34,422 bases of DNA from Deltaproteobacteria bacterium (GTDB lineage: Bacteria > Myxococcota_A > Polyangia > DRWM01 > JAAZOP01). A program made the position numbers and the translations under genes. Every line of letters begins with the position of its first letter. Position 1 is the stretch's first letter. The stretch is from assembly GCA_016930215.1 (NCBI GenBank), contig JAFGHH010000481.1, positions 1 through 34,422 on the forward strand, given 5' to 3'. Shown here in pieces: positions 1 to 7,661 of the stretch. The notes under the pieces were generated by a model. It made no database searches. It was not told the DNA's origin and was given only the letters and a program-made list of their open reading frames with translations.

Positions 1-1
1 C

Positions 2-592
2 CCGCCGCCGCCGCCGATCGCCGAGCCGGAGCCGCCCGCTCCGCCTCCCGAGACCCACCACCGCCCGCGCAGACCCCCGCCCGGGCCGGTCCCCGAGGTG
101 TTCGGGGTCGATGCGGCGGGAACCGCGAGCCATGGATTGGCGGTTCCGGTCGGGAACTCCCTGATGCTCGAGCCCGAGGAATCCCCGGACGTCGCCGTCG
201 TGGAGCCGATCGCCGCGGCGGCTCCGCCGCCGCCACCACCACCCCCTCCTCCTCCGGAGCCGCCGCCACCACCGACGCCGCAAGGGCGAAGAGGACCGTA
301 CGCGGTGGACGAGGTGACCGAGCCGCCGCAGTTCGTGCGCCGCGTGGCCCCGAGATACACGGATTCGGCGCTCGACGCCGAGGTCGAGGGAGTGGTCCTG
401 GTCCGGGTCGTGATCCGCGCGAACGGCCTGATCCGGAGCGCCTACGTCCTCCAGGGGCTCGGATTCGGCCTCGACGAGGAGGCTCTGTCCGCCGTGCAGT
501 CCTCGACCTTCCGCCCCGCCACCCTGCAGGGCTGCAGGGTGCCCTGCGTCCTCGACATCCCGTACCGCTTCACCCTCGACGACGGAGCGTGA
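2..592 (+). CDS. TonB-family C-terminal domain protein, 5' end cut by window
   Basis: The reading frame is already open at the first bases of the window, so the true start lies upstream; the GTG at 98 is probably internal. The visible part is a proline-rich spacer (one run of eleven prolines near 230-260) followed by about 90 residues matching the TonB C-terminal fold: a PRYTDSAL segment, then VEGVVLVRVVIRANG, then a LDEEAL helix and STFRPA. These are the usual landmarks of the domain that energises outer-membrane receptors or, in myxobacteria, occurs in gliding and envelope proteins. Proline-rich spacers in TonB proteins span the periplasm. An N-terminal membrane anchor is expected but lies outside the window. 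No terminator is obvious downstream. The domain call is good; the partner and substrate cannot be read from here. Confidence 0.85.
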   Translation, partial: PPPPPIAEPEPPAPPPETHHRPRRPPPGPVPEVFGVDAAGTASHGLAVPVGNSLMLEPEESPDVAVVEPIAAAAPPPPPPPPPPPEPPPPPTPQGRRGPYAVDEVTEPPQFVRRVAPRYTDSALDAEVEGVVLVRVVIRANGLIRSAYVLQGLGFGLDEEALSAVQSSTFRPATLQGCRVPCVLDIPYRFTLDDGA

Positions 593-658
593 CCAAGAAT
601 CGGCTGTCGCCGTGGCGGTCGTACCCGGACCCTCCGTCGGACCGACGGGCCGCACATG

Positions 659-820
659 CTACGCATCGGGAACCGGCTCTCTCTTCGCTTCTTCGAGCTT
701 CTCCTCCAGTTCCTCCAACTCCCGCCACATCGACGGAGGCACCGAATGTGCCGGCCACCTGGCCTTGAGGTCGGCGATTTGCTCCTCGATTTCCTTGATG
801 AGGGTACCGGCTTCTGCCAC
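659..820 (-). CDS. 53-aa coiled-coil microprotein with a PAHSVPP motif
   Basis: A short protein starting at GTG 820, preceded at good distance by a GGGAGGGG Shine-Dalgarno sequence, which decides this start over longer in-frame options. It reads as two charged helices (IKEIEEQIADLKARW and MWRELEELEEKLEEAKRE) joined by a PAHSVPPS turn, so a helical hairpin or short coiled coil is expected. It has no signal peptide or membrane segment and is probably cytoplasmic. From memory, small delta-proteobacterial proteins carry a similar leucine/tryptophan-PAHS-x-PP turn between acidic helices, sometimes mislabelled as kinases, but I cannot confirm this. It is convergent with the TonB-family gene (66 bases between stops). 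Function unknown. Confidence 0.65.
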   Translation of the reverse strand: MAEAGTLIKEIEEQIADLKARWPAHSVPPSMWRELEELEEKLEEAKREPVPDA

Positions 821-1149
821 CTTGGACCCCTCCCTTCTCGCGAGCGTCGAACGCCCCGAGTCCTGCGACCCGGCGAGCCCCCTCGCCACTCGTCCTCCTC
901 GGCGCATCCGATGCGCTTCGGACCCGACGGTAGCCGGGGCCCCTGCCGGTGTCCAGCCGGGCCGCGTGGCCCGCGGCGATCCGGGCGGCGTACCGGGAAG
1001 CACCCGGAAGGCCCGAAACCGCAGACTCCTTGACGGCCGACGGACGAGATGCTACGCGTTTCAAGGGTCTGTTGGATGCACGCCTGGAGCACAAAGAGAA
1101 TGCTGGCGGCTCGATTTGCACGGAACCGCGGCAGCAAGTGAGGCCATCG
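821..1149. other. 329-base non-coding stretch between divergent small genes
   Basis: This is the only stretch over 300 bases without a convincing gene. Frames across it give Arg/Gly/Pro-rich translations without domain character. It should hold the promoters of the two flanking microprotein genes. I can point to one candidate on the plus strand (1072-1101) and a second weaker one (TTGACG at 1030-1035, TACGCG at 1053-1058, 17-base spacer). Nothing convincing was found for the minus-strand gene. Confidence 0.6.
1072..1101 (+). promoter_or_regulatory. Candidate promoter of the SEC-C microprotein gene
   Basis: TTGGAT at 1072-1077 and GAGAAT at 1096-1101 are separated by 18 bases. Initiation about seven bases further on would give a leader of roughly 40 bases with a GTGAGG ribosome site before ATG 1150. 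The match to the -10 consensus is moderate. Confidence 0.4.
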
Positions 1150-1320
1150 ATGGGTTTCCTGGACAAGTTCTTCCATCGTCCACCCGAATCCGCCCTCCAA
1201 CTCGGCCGCAACGATCCCTGCTGGTGCGGCAGCGGCAAGAAGTACAAGCACTGTCACTACGACGCCGACCAGAAGTACTTCGCGCGCATCCGCGGCATGA
1301 CCTGCAAGCAATCCTCGTGA
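1150..1320 (+). CDS. SEC-C motif zinc-binding microprotein (56 aa)
   Basis: The core [13 protein letters not shown] (residues 24-36) is the SEC-C zinc motif, CxCGSGKKxKxCH, found at the C-terminus of SecA and in many small proteins. In SecA it binds zinc and contacts SecB and ribosomes. Here it sits in a 56-residue protein with a short N-terminal segment ([13 protein letters not shown]) and a basic tail ending TCKQSS. ATG 1150 is chosen because GTGAGG precedes it and upstream in-frame sequence is low-complexity. It is probably cytoplasmic and zinc-bound. Stand-alone SEC-C proteins have no single agreed role; a link to secretion or translation is only inference. Confidence 0.85.
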   Translation: MGFLDKFFHRPPESALQLGRNDPCWCGSGKKYKHCHYDADQKYFARIRGMTCKQSS

Positions 1321-1332
1321 AGCAGATAGACG

Positions 1333-1350
1333 GGAGGTGAGTTCACCTCC
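1333..1350 (+). other. Hairpin pairing a Shine-Dalgarno sequence with an anti-Shine-Dalgarno mimic
   Basis: GGAGGTGA (1333-1340) and TCACCTCC (1343-1350) are perfect reverse complements two bases apart, in practice a 7-bp stem with a 4-base loop. They lie 12 bases after the SEC-C stop codon. No T-run follows, so a classical terminator is not supported. TCACCTCC is identical to the conserved 3' end of 16S rRNA. Confidence 0.5.
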
Positions 1351-1458
1351 AGGAGGTCGCTCCGAAGCCCGTCCCGGCCTTCCGGCTTCGCCACGCCGCG
1401 GTCTTCCTCGTGGAGCGCGAGGGCGAGTCGGTCTGCCGGCGCCGCGGCGGCAACGAGC

Positions 1459-3708
1459 TCAGGACGTCCGACGACGGGCCCGCGGCACGGCGGCGAGGGC
1501 CTCGGCGAGGGTGTCCGGGCGCACCGGCTTGCGCAGGTAGCCGTCCATCCCGGCCGCGCGGCAGCGGCGCTGCTCCTCCGCTCCCGCGTGGGCCGTCACC
1601 GCGATCACGTGCGCGCGGCGCACCGTCGGGCGCCGCGAGGCGCGGATCGCCTCAAGCACCGCGTAGCCGTCGAGCCCCGGGAGCTGGAGGTCCAGCAGCA
1701 CGGCGTCGAACGGCTTGCCGGTTGCGCGTCCGAGCACGGCCAGTGCGCGGCGGCCGTCGGCCGCGGCGCGGACATCGTGTCCGAGGGCCGTCAGCGTTTC
1801 CGTCAGGAACATCCGTCCCGCCGGATGGTCCTCGACGAGCAGGATCCGCAGCGGGCGCGCGCGAGTCGCGGACCCGCGCCTCCGTGGTGCGGGCGCGGCG
1901 GATGCCCGGACGGCGCCGCCGCGGGACGGCCGTGCGCCCGGTCGGGGCGTCTCGGCCGGCTCCGCTCCGGCACGATCGGACGGGGCGTCGGCGACACCGA
2001 GCTCCACCGTGAAGTGCACGGCCGTGCCGCCTTCGGGCGGCCCTTCGATCCAGATCCGGCCGTCCATCCGCCGGACCAGGCGGTGGCAGATGGCGAGGCC
2101 GAGGCCGGTGCCGCCGTAGCGGCGCGACGTGCCGGCGTCGCCCTGCACGAACGGCTCGAACACGTCCTCGCGCAGGTGCGGGGCGATGCCGATCCCGGTG
2201 TCGCGGACCTCGACGTGGAGCCGGACCGTTCCGGCCGCCCCCGCGGCGCCGGCGAACGTTTCCGCGGTCGCGCGCACGACGACGCCGCCCGCGGGGGTGA
2301 ACTTGACGGCGTTGTCGGCGACGTTGAGCAGGACCTGCCGGAGCCGGCCGGGGTCGCCGACCACCGTCGGCGGCAGGTCCGGAGCCGCGTCCAGCGACAA
2401 GGTCAGCCCCTTCTCGCGCGCCACCAGCTCGACCGCCCGCAGGGCCGCCGCGAGCGGCTCGAGGGTCGGGAACGGGCGACGCTCCAGCTCGAGCCGGTCG
2501 GCCTCGATCCGCGACAGGTCGAGCAGGTCGTCGATCAGCCGCAGCAGCTCCTCCCCGGAGTCGCGGGCCACGCGGGCGTACTCGCGCTGTCGGGCGTCGA
2601 GGCGGGTGTCGAGGAGCAGGCCGAGCATGCCGAGGACGGCGGTGAGCGGCGTGCGCAGCTCGTGGCTGGTGTTGGCCAGGAACGTGGTCTTGGCCTGGCT
2701 CGCCGCCTCGGCCGCCGCCTTGGCCCGTTCCAGCTCCAGCTCGGCGCACTTGCGGTCGGTGATGTCGACCAGCACGCCGTCGAACAGCAGGTCGCCCTCG
2801 GGCGTGCGCTCGGGTTGCGACAGCCCCTGCAACCAGCGGATCTCGCCGCCGGCCGCCCGGAAGCGCCCGATCCACGACCAGGGGGCGCAGCGCGCGACGG
2901 CCTCGCGGATCGACGCGTAGAGAGCCGGGCGGTCGTCCGCGTGCACGAGCTCGAACATCCGCTCCACGTCCCGCTCGAACTCGGCCGGCTCGACGCCGGA
3001 GAACTCCACGGACCGGCGACTGACGAACGGGAAGGCCATCGAGCCGTCGCGGCGGGCGACGAACTGGAAGGTCACGCCGGGCAGGTTGGCGGCGACGCGG
3101 GCGTACCGCGCCTCGACGTGCTGCAGCGCCTCGCGCGCTTCGCGGCTCCGCAGCGCCACGGCGGCAAGCTGCGCGAAGGCCTCGATCAGGCCGCGGTCGC
3201 CCACCGGCCGCCCGCCGGTGGCGACGATCGCGACGTTGCCGAACAGCCGCTCGCCGGTGCTGAACCCCACGGCGTGCAGCCCGCACACCTCGAGCCGACG
3301 CTCGACCTCCGCGCACGCCGCGGGGTCGGCCGTACGGAACACGAACGAGTAGAGTCCGCCGGGGACGTCGACCAGCCGCCCGGTCAGCAGCGCCACCTTC
3401 GCTTCCTCGAGCACCGGCAGCCGGACCCGGCCGGGGGGCTCGGAGAACAACGCCGTCAGCTGCTCCACCGCGGCCGGATCGCCGCACAAGGCGCGGTTGG
3501 TCGCCGCGCCGGTCGCCTCGTCGTAGTCGTTGACGGCGATGATGCCGCCGGGCACGAGCTCCAGCAGCCGCTCGCCGATGTACCGGTAGACGTCGCGGTC
3601 GGGCTCGAGCCCCAACAGGCCGATCGCGGACTCTCTCAGGAACTCGAGCTCGCGCCCGAGCGTTCCGAGAGCGACGGCCGGCCCGGGCGGAGTGTCGTGA
3701 GGCTTCAT
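1459..3708 (-). CDS. Hybrid sensor histidine kinase with PAS and receiver domains
   Basis: A 749-residue soluble hybrid kinase. A GAF-like sensory region occupies about residues 20-195, and a PAS domain about 196-320, ending in the typical [11 protein letters not shown]. The HisKA helix carries SHELRTPL with phosphoacceptor His349. The ATPase domain shows the N box DNAVKFT (near 465), DTGIGI (503-508) and GGTGLGLAI (533-541). After an Ala/Arg-rich linker (575-618) comes a receiver domain with phosphorylatable Asp673 and the conserved Lys in LRKPVR. No transmembrane segment is seen, so the signal is probably cytoplasmic. ATG 3708 is chosen because GAGGAG stands just upstream and the longer frame only adds Arg-rich sequence. 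No regulator gene is adjacent, so phosphotransfer may end in its own receiver or go to a remote partner. The stimulus is unknown. Confidence 0.93.
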   Translation of the reverse strand: MKPHDTPPGPAVALGTLGRELEFLRESAIGLLGLEPDRDVYRYIGERLLELVPGGIIAVNDYDEATGAATNRALCGDPAAVEQLTALFSEPPGRVRLPVLEEAKVALLTGRLVDVPGGLYSFVFRTADPAACAEVERRLEVCGLHAVGFSTGERLFGNVAIVATGGRPVGDRGLIEAFAQLAAVALRSREAREALQHVEARYARVAANLPGVTFQFVARRDGSMAFPFVSRRSVEFSGVEPAEFERDVERMFELVHADDRPALYASIREAVARCAPWSWIGRFRAAGGEIRWLQGLSQPERTPEGDLLFDGVLVDITDRKCAELELERAKAAAEAASQAKTTFLANTSHELRTPLTAVLGMLGLLLDTRLDARQREYARVARDSGEELLRLIDDLLDLSRIEADRLELERRPFPTLEPLAAALRAVELVAREKGLTLSLDAAPDLPPTVVGDPGRLRQVLLNVADNAVKFTPAGGVVVRATAETFAGAAGAAGTVRLHVEVRDTGIGIAPHLREDVFEPFVQGDAGTSRRYGGTGLGLAICHRLVRRMDGRIWIEGPPEGGTAVHFTVELGVADAPSDRAGAEPAETPRPGARPSRGGAVRASAAPAPRRRGSATRARPLRILLVEDHPAGRMFLTETLTALGHDVRAAADGRRALAVLGRATGKPFDAVLLDLQLPGLDGYAVLEAIRASRRPTVRRAHVIAVTAHAGAEEQRRCRAAGMDGYLRKPVRPDTLAEALAAVPRARRRTS

Positions 3709-3929
3709 GGCTCCTCGATCCGTTCCCCACCCGCGACGACCCGTGCAGGGTATCACGTCGTCGCAGGGACGGGTAGCACGGCCGGCCCGCAAGTTCCCGG
3801 CGGGGAACCCGGGCCGACGCCGAGGGCGCGGGCGGGCGCTTCCGCGGGACGGACCCGTTCGGCGCACACCCGGCACCGGCTGGATTCCGGGGGGAAAAAG
3901 ACTCGACGGAGGAAGAGGGCCGGGCAGGG

Positions 3930-4040
3930 CTACTTGTTGGCGTTGGCCTTGCGGCGGCGGTTCTTGGCCTTGAGGGTCGCCTTCAGGCGCACGGACCGCT
4001 TGCGGTCGGTCTTCTTGGGTCGCTTGCGGTAGATGAACAT
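3930..4040 (-). CDS. 36-aa strongly basic microprotein
   Basis: Starts at ATG 4040 behind a clear GAGGGAG ribosome site with seven bases spacing. About half the residues are Lys or Arg ([12 protein letters not shown], then [14 protein letters not shown]), with no hydrophobic stretch. Such composition fits a small nucleic-acid- or ribosome-binding protein, but it does not match any ribosomal protein I can name. It lies on the same strand as the Cys-rich lipoprotein upstream, separated from it by a long hairpin (4057-4124) whose base abuts this gene's ribosome site. It may therefore be produced by read-through, or that structure may control it. The reading frame is short and the call rests mainly on the ribosome site and composition. 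Confidence 0.6.
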   Translation of the reverse strand: MFIYRKRPKKTDRKRSVRLKATLKAKNRRRKANANK

Positions 4041-4056
4041 GGTCGGATCTCCCTCG

Positions 4057-4124
4057 AGAGGTTCCGGCAGGGCGGGCACCGCCCGCCGCGAAACGGCGGC
4101 GGGCGGTGGATCGGCGGAACCTCT
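4057..4124 (-). terminator. Long compound hairpin after the Cys-rich lipoprotein gene
   Basis: An outer 10-bp arm pair (AGAGGTTCCG at 4057-4066 with CGGAACCTCT at 4115-4124) encloses an inner perfect 13-bp stem (4077-4089 with 4096-4108) closed by a 6-base loop, GAAACG as read on the plus strand. The upstream arm overlaps the stop codon of the gene ending at 4123. There is no T-run, so this is a GC-rich structural terminator, an RNA-stabilising element or an attenuator ahead of the basic microprotein gene. Confidence 0.65.
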
Positions 4125-5739
4125 ACTTGCCGAAGACGTCGCAGACGCCGGTGGCCTCGTCGCAGTTGATGCCGGGGGCGCCGTACAGCTCGCTGCACCA
4201 GGCGTCGTTGAGGCAGGCCGGGAAGCAGAAGCCGGCGGGCGCGGTCTCGCCTTCATTGATGTAGGCGACGCCCTCGGTCACCAACACCGCGGCGGGCCAG
4301 CAGGACATGGTGTCCTGGGCACAACCGGTGCTGGCGGCGCCCAGCGGCGCGTTCGGGTTCGGGCAGGACGCGAGGCACATGCCGCTGTAGCAGAGGCCGC
4401 TGGCGACGCCGGTCTCGGTGTCGGTCTCGCAGACCGCGTGCTGTTCCGCCGAGGACTCGTTGCAGGACGCTGCGCAGAACTTCGGCGTCGTGAGCGGCTC
4501 GCGGAACGACATGCAGCTGCCGAGACCGTACGGCGAGTTGCACTCGTCGTCGTTCAGGCACTCCTCGCCGAGCAGCGCCGTGCCGCCCGGGAAGTTGCCG
4601 GCGTAGAAGCAGAAGCCGGTCGCCCCGGTCCCGTCGAGCCAGTCGGCGGTGGGGTTGAAGATCGGGAGGCAGGCGAAGTCGCCCTCGTCCGGGCCGGGGT
4701 CGCCGGTGTTGCGGCAGGCGAACCCTTCGTCGCCCGGCTGCGTGCCGGCCTCGCACGGCACGACGCAGACGATGAACGGATCGTTGGTGCTGCCGAGATC
4801 CGTGCAGCCGGAGCCGGTCGGGCACTCGCGGCCTTCCAGGTCGCAGCGGGCCTTTTCGCACGAGCCGCCCGGGAAGTAGCAGAACTCCTCCGGACCCAGA
4901 TCGCTGCACGCCCGGAACTCGGAGCGGCAGTAGGCGTCCTGCGGGCAGTCCGAATCGTGCTCGCACGGATCGCCGATATGGCAGTCGCCGCCCACGCAGC
5001 CGTCGTTGACGCAGGCGTAGGTGCACGGGTCGCAGGTGTTGGTGCAGCGGTCCGAGCCCAGCAGGGTCACCTCGGCCGCCTGGCGCGCACCGTCCTCCGC
5101 GCCGCCGCCCTCACCGTCATGCCAGATCTCGCAGCACTCGCGGTCGTGCGAGCAGCCCGAGACGCACATCTCGACCGAGATCTCGCACTCGTAGCCGTCG
5201 CGGCAGTCGCAGTTGTTGGTCCACGGCACGCCCGAGGACGAGGCCGCCGAGCAGCTATCCATGCAGCCGTAGGCGATCTCGCCGGTCGCGCTCTCGCCGA
5301 AGTAGAGGCAGGCGGAGCCGGCCGGGCAGTCGGAGGGGACGTCCGGGTCGCAGCCCAAGGCGCCGAAGCCCCAGGTCACGCAGTAGCCGCCCAGGTCGCT
5401 TCTGTACTGCTCGCCTTCGTAGACGTCGACGCTCTCCTTGAAACAGGTCAAGCCGGACGTGCAGTCGGGGTTGTCCATGCACGGCGTGCCGATCGGACCA
5501 TCGACCGGGTCGTTCGGGCAGCTCGTCGGGGCGCACGGGTCGACCGGGATATCCGCCTCGGCCTCGACGTCATCGTCGCCGTCCGCATCCGCGTCCGCGT
5601 CCGCATCCGCGTCCGCGTCCGCGTCCGCGCCGACGTCCTCGCGCGCGTCGCCCGCGTCGTCCGCGACGTTGTCGTCGTCACCGCAACCGAACACCGCGGC
5701 GGCACACAGAACCGCCAGCACCAGCATCCAACGCTTCAT
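4123..5739 (-). CDS. Cys-rich surface lipoprotein with Asp-Ala tether
   Basis: A 538-residue protein. ATG 5739 is set by AAGGAGGG seven bases upstream. A lipoprotein signal (MKRWMLVLAVL, then VFGC) puts the lipid on Cys19. Next comes a strongly acidic linker including eight Asp-Ala units, then about 450 residues with regularly spaced cysteines in short modules such as CMDNPDCTSGLTCF, CEHDSDCPQDAYC and CLNDDECNS. The spacing suggests many disulphides and an extracellular or periplasmic location. Such modules are common in myxobacterial lipoproteins of unknown role; no enzyme motif is visible. It has its own promoter (5813-5841), divergent from the ATC-hydrolase-like gene, and ends inside a strong hairpin. 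Function unknown; adhesion or matrix contact is only a guess. Confidence 0.88.
   Translation of the reverse strand: MKRWMLVLAVLCAAAVFGCGDDDNVADDAGDAREDVGADADADADADADADADGDDDVEAEADIPVDPCAPTSCPNDPVDGPIGTPCMDNPDCTSGLTCFKESVDVYEGEQYRSDLGGYCVTWGFGALGCDPDVPSDCPAGSACLYFGESATGEIAYGCMDSCSAASSSGVPWTNNCDCRDGYECEISVEMCVSGCSHDRECCEIWHDGEGGGAEDGARQAAEVTLLGSDRCTNTCDPCTYACVNDGCVGGDCHIGDPCEHDSDCPQDAYCRSEFRACSDLGPEEFCYFPGGSCEKARCDLEGRECPTGSGCTDLGSTNDPFIVCVVPCEAGTQPGDEGFACRNTGDPGPDEGDFACLPIFNPTADWLDGTGATGFCFYAGNFPGGTALLGEECLNDDECNSPYGLGSCMSFREPLTTPKFCAASCNESSAEQHAVCETDTETGVASGLCYSGMCLASCPNPNAPLGAASTGCAQDTMSCWPAAVLVTEGVAYINEGETAPAGFCFPACLNDAWCSELYGAPGINCDEATGVCDVFGK
5581..5628 (-). repeat. Hexanucleotide tandem repeat coding for the Asp-Ala tether
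   Basis: Eight in-frame copies of a 6-base unit (GTCCGC or ATCCGC on the plus strand, GCGGAC/GCGGAT in the coding sense) encode alternating Ala and Asp. Copy-number change would lengthen or shorten the tether without a frameshift. Confidence 0.85.
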
Positions 5740-5812
5740 CGAGTTACCCTCCTTCTGTTCCAGACGCCACCGCCCGCAGCACGGGGCGCCCCTCCGGCAA
5801 GAGGACGGGTGG

Positions 5813-5841
5813 AAGATACGGGACGGTTCCCGGGTTGTCAA
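5813..5841 (-). promoter_or_regulatory. Sigma-70-like promoter of the Cys-rich lipoprotein gene
   Basis: On the minus strand TTGACA (5841-5836) is followed by exactly 17 bases and TATCTT (5818-5813). The -35 box is a perfect consensus match. The predicted leader to ATG 5739 is about 67 bases and contains AAGGAGGG. Its -35 box overlaps that of the divergent promoter at 5835-5863. Confidence 0.75.
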
Positions 5842-5863
5842 ACGAAAGCTGGCGGGATACGGT
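5835..5863 (+). promoter_or_regulatory. Promoter of the ATC-hydrolase-like gene, likely leaderless
   Basis: TTGTCA (5835-5840), 17 bases, TACGGT (5858-5863), then only seven bases to ATG 5871. Transcription would start at or within a base or two of the start codon. No Shine-Dalgarno sequence precedes the ATG, which fits. Confidence 0.65.
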
Positions 5864-5870
5864 CCGTTCG

Positions 5871-6545
5871 ATGCGCTCCAGCCCGTTTCGTCCCTCGCCG
5901 CTCGACCAGGCCCGGATCCTCGGTCTCTACCTCGCCGAAATCCGAAGAAAAGCCGGGGTGCTGGCCGAGGTCCGCGCGGCCGCAGCGCTCGCCGCACCCT
6001 CGACCTTCCGCCGGCAGTCGGCCCTGGCCGGCGTCGGCACCACCCCGATCCTCCACTCGGTCGTCGGCGCCGTCGCCACGTACAAGGCGCTCGTCCGCAG
6101 CCTCGGCACGCACCGCGCGCTGGGCACCGTGCGGGCCGCGGTGGTCGCCGCGGCGCGCGGGCTGGCGGCCCCGACGGTCGCCCTGCCGCCCGGCACCGAC
6201 CCGCTCGACGCGCTGGCCTCCGCCCTCGAGGCCACGCTCGCCGTCGGCCAGGAGCTGGGCGTCTACGAAGTGCGGTGGCTCGAGGGCCCGCCCGGCACGG
6301 TGCAGCTCGAGATCCTGCGCTGCCGGATCCACGAGCTGTGCCACGCGGCGGGGGCGCCCGAGGTGACCTCGTGCTTCTGCGACGCGGAAGCCCCGGTTCT
6401 GACGCGCGACCCGCACCTGGTGCTGGTGCGCGACATGACGATCGCGCGCGGCGCCCCGCTGTGCCGGTTCACGTTCCACGTGGTGGGCGACCTCGAGGCG
6501 CGGCGCGGGCCGACGCGCCCGCCGCCGGCTCCCGCCCACGTCTGA
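5871..6545 (+). CDS. ATC hydrolase-like (L-2-amino-thiazoline-4-carboxylate hydrolase family) protein
   Basis: A 224-residue, largely helical protein. Its last third holds a pattern I associate with the ATC-hydrolase-like family: CRIHELCHAAG (from Cys151), then FCDAEAP (Cys170, Asp171), then IARGAPLCRFTF (Cys198). In that family conserved Cys, Asp and Cys residues sit at similar spacing before a final beta strand. The Pseudomonas enzyme opens a thiazoline ring in cysteine synthesis, but most relatives have unknown substrates, so the reaction should not be transferred. ATG 5871 is preferred over the TTG at 5835 because that TTG belongs to the -35 box. No signal peptide is seen, so it is probably cytoplasmic. 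It is convergent with the next gene, with six bases between stops, and divergent from the lipoprotein gene. Confidence 0.6.
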   Translation: MRSSPFRPSPLDQARILGLYLAEIRRKAGVLAEVRAAAALAAPSTFRRQSALAGVGTTPILHSVVGAVATYKALVRSLGTHRALGTVRAAVVAAARGLAAPTVALPPGTDPLDALASALEATLAVGQELGVYEVRWLEGPPGTVQLEILRCRIHELCHAAGAPEVTSCFCDAEAPVLTRDPHLVLVRDMTIARGAPLCRFTFHVVGDLEARRGPTRPPPAPAHV

Positions 6546-6551
6546 AGGTCC

Positions 6552-7661
6552 TCAAGGGAGGATCAACCCGCCGCCGCTGCGCCGTTCCGCGGCCGCGCCC
6601 GGCTCGCCGCGTCCGACCTCCTCCGGCGGACGAAGGTGGGCCGACACGAACGCGCGCAGGAGCTCCCGGGCCTCCGGCGACGCGGGCCGCTCGAGCAGCA
6701 GCGCGCCGGCCGCCGCGGAACTCCGCGCGGCCTCGGGCTCGCGGGTGCGGCGGACCCACGCACGGTCGAGCAGGCGGAGGCCGAGGCCGGCGACCAGGTC
6801 GGGCGGCAGCTCCCGTTCCACCAGCGTCCGCACCACCGCCGCCTCGCGCTCCGCAGCCAGCTCGGGCGCCAGCACCAGCGGGCTGACGCGGGCCGCGTTG
6901 AGCCGCTCGAGCAGCGTGTCGAGCGTGCGCTTGTCGAGCGCGAACGGCAGGTCGTGCAGGCCGAAGGCCAGCCCCGCCGCCGCTCGCGCCCGGCTGTCCG
7001 GCTCGGGCGGCGCGAGCGCCCAGGCCGGGTGCGGGGCGTCGGCGAGCGCCTCCTCCATCGCCAGCGCCTCGACCAGCTCGGTGCGCGCGCCGGCAGCCTC
7101 GGGGCCGTGCGGCGAGGGCGGCCTTCGGACGGCGGCCCGCAGGCGCTGCGCGGCGTGCCCGGCGGGGAGCGGCACGAACGGCGCGTCGCCCACCGACCCG
7201 CGCTCGACCAGCTCGCGCACGGCGCGCGCGGTGGCGTGGGGCGAGCGGCCGCCCTCCACGACGCGCTCCTGCTCGTCGAGGATCGCCACCAGCAGGCGGC
7301 GGCCGGAGGCGTCGCGGGGCACGAGCACGAGGTGCAGCGAGGGGCGCGGCACGGCCAGCCACGCCTCGGCGGTCGCCGACTCGCCCTCCGCCGCGGCCGC
7401 CGGCGCCAGTCGGGCCACGCGGGTCGAGGCCGGGGGCCGCACGCCGCGGGCCCGCAGGAGGTGCAACGCGGCCCGCACGCGCTTGCGCACCGCGGGCGGC
7501 ACCGGTGCGACGTCGAGCTCGGCCAGCAGGTCCGCCCGGGAACGCTCGGCGAGCGCTCCGACCAGCGCTTCGGCCGCCGAGGGCGCGGCGGCGGCGAGCG
7601 CCTGCCGCAGCTCGTCGGTGCGCCCCGCGGTCGCGAGATCCAGCAGCTCCGCGGGCGTCAT
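6552..7661 (-). CDS. Unknown protein ending the ECF sigma operon
   Basis: A 369-residue, Ala-, Leu- and Arg-rich protein that I do not recognise. The N-terminal 75 residues read as short helical pairs (PAELLDLATAGRTDELRQAL, then VRKRVRAALHLLRARGV), which suggests HEAT-like helical repeats. A middle part (about 100-165) has beta-rich character and an HATARAVRELVERG helix; the rest is mostly helical with many charged residues. No signal peptide or membrane span is seen. Its ATG overlaps the stop of the metallophosphatase gene as ATGA, so the two are translationally coupled and likely act together. It is the last gene of the sigma-FecR-phosphatase-unknown operon. A scaffold or regulatory role for the phosphatase is inference only. 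Confidence 0.8.
   Translation of the reverse strand: MTPAELLDLATAGRTDELRQALAAAAPSAAEALVGALAERSRADLLAELDVAPVPPAVRKRVRAALHLLRARGVRPPASTRVARLAPAAAAEGESATAEAWLAVPRPSLHLVLVPRDASGRRLLVAILDEQERVVEGGRSPHATARAVRELVERGSVGDAPFVPLPAGHAAQRLRAAVRRPPSPHGPEAAGARTELVEALAMEEALADAPHPAWALAPPEPDSRARAAAGLAFGLHDLPFALDKRTLDTLLERLNAARVSPLVLAPELAAEREAAVVRTLVERELPPDLVAGLGLRLLDRAWVRRTREPEAARSSAAAGALLLERPASPEARELLRAFVSAHLRPPEEVGRGEPGAAAERRSGGGLILP

Noticed and set aside
949-1149. Upstream extension of the SEC-C protein to about 123 residues
   Set aside because: The extra part is low-complexity without support. ATG 1150 has a ribosome site and begins a sensible protein.
1588-4032. Very long open frame on the plus strand opposite the hybrid kinase
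   Set aside because: Composition is Arg/Ala/Gly/Asp/Val without domain logic. It is the mirror of GC-biased third positions in the kinase gene.
5835-5870. TTG at 5835 as start of the ATC-hydrolase-like gene
   Set aside because: The TTG belongs to the -35 box and no ribosome site precedes it.
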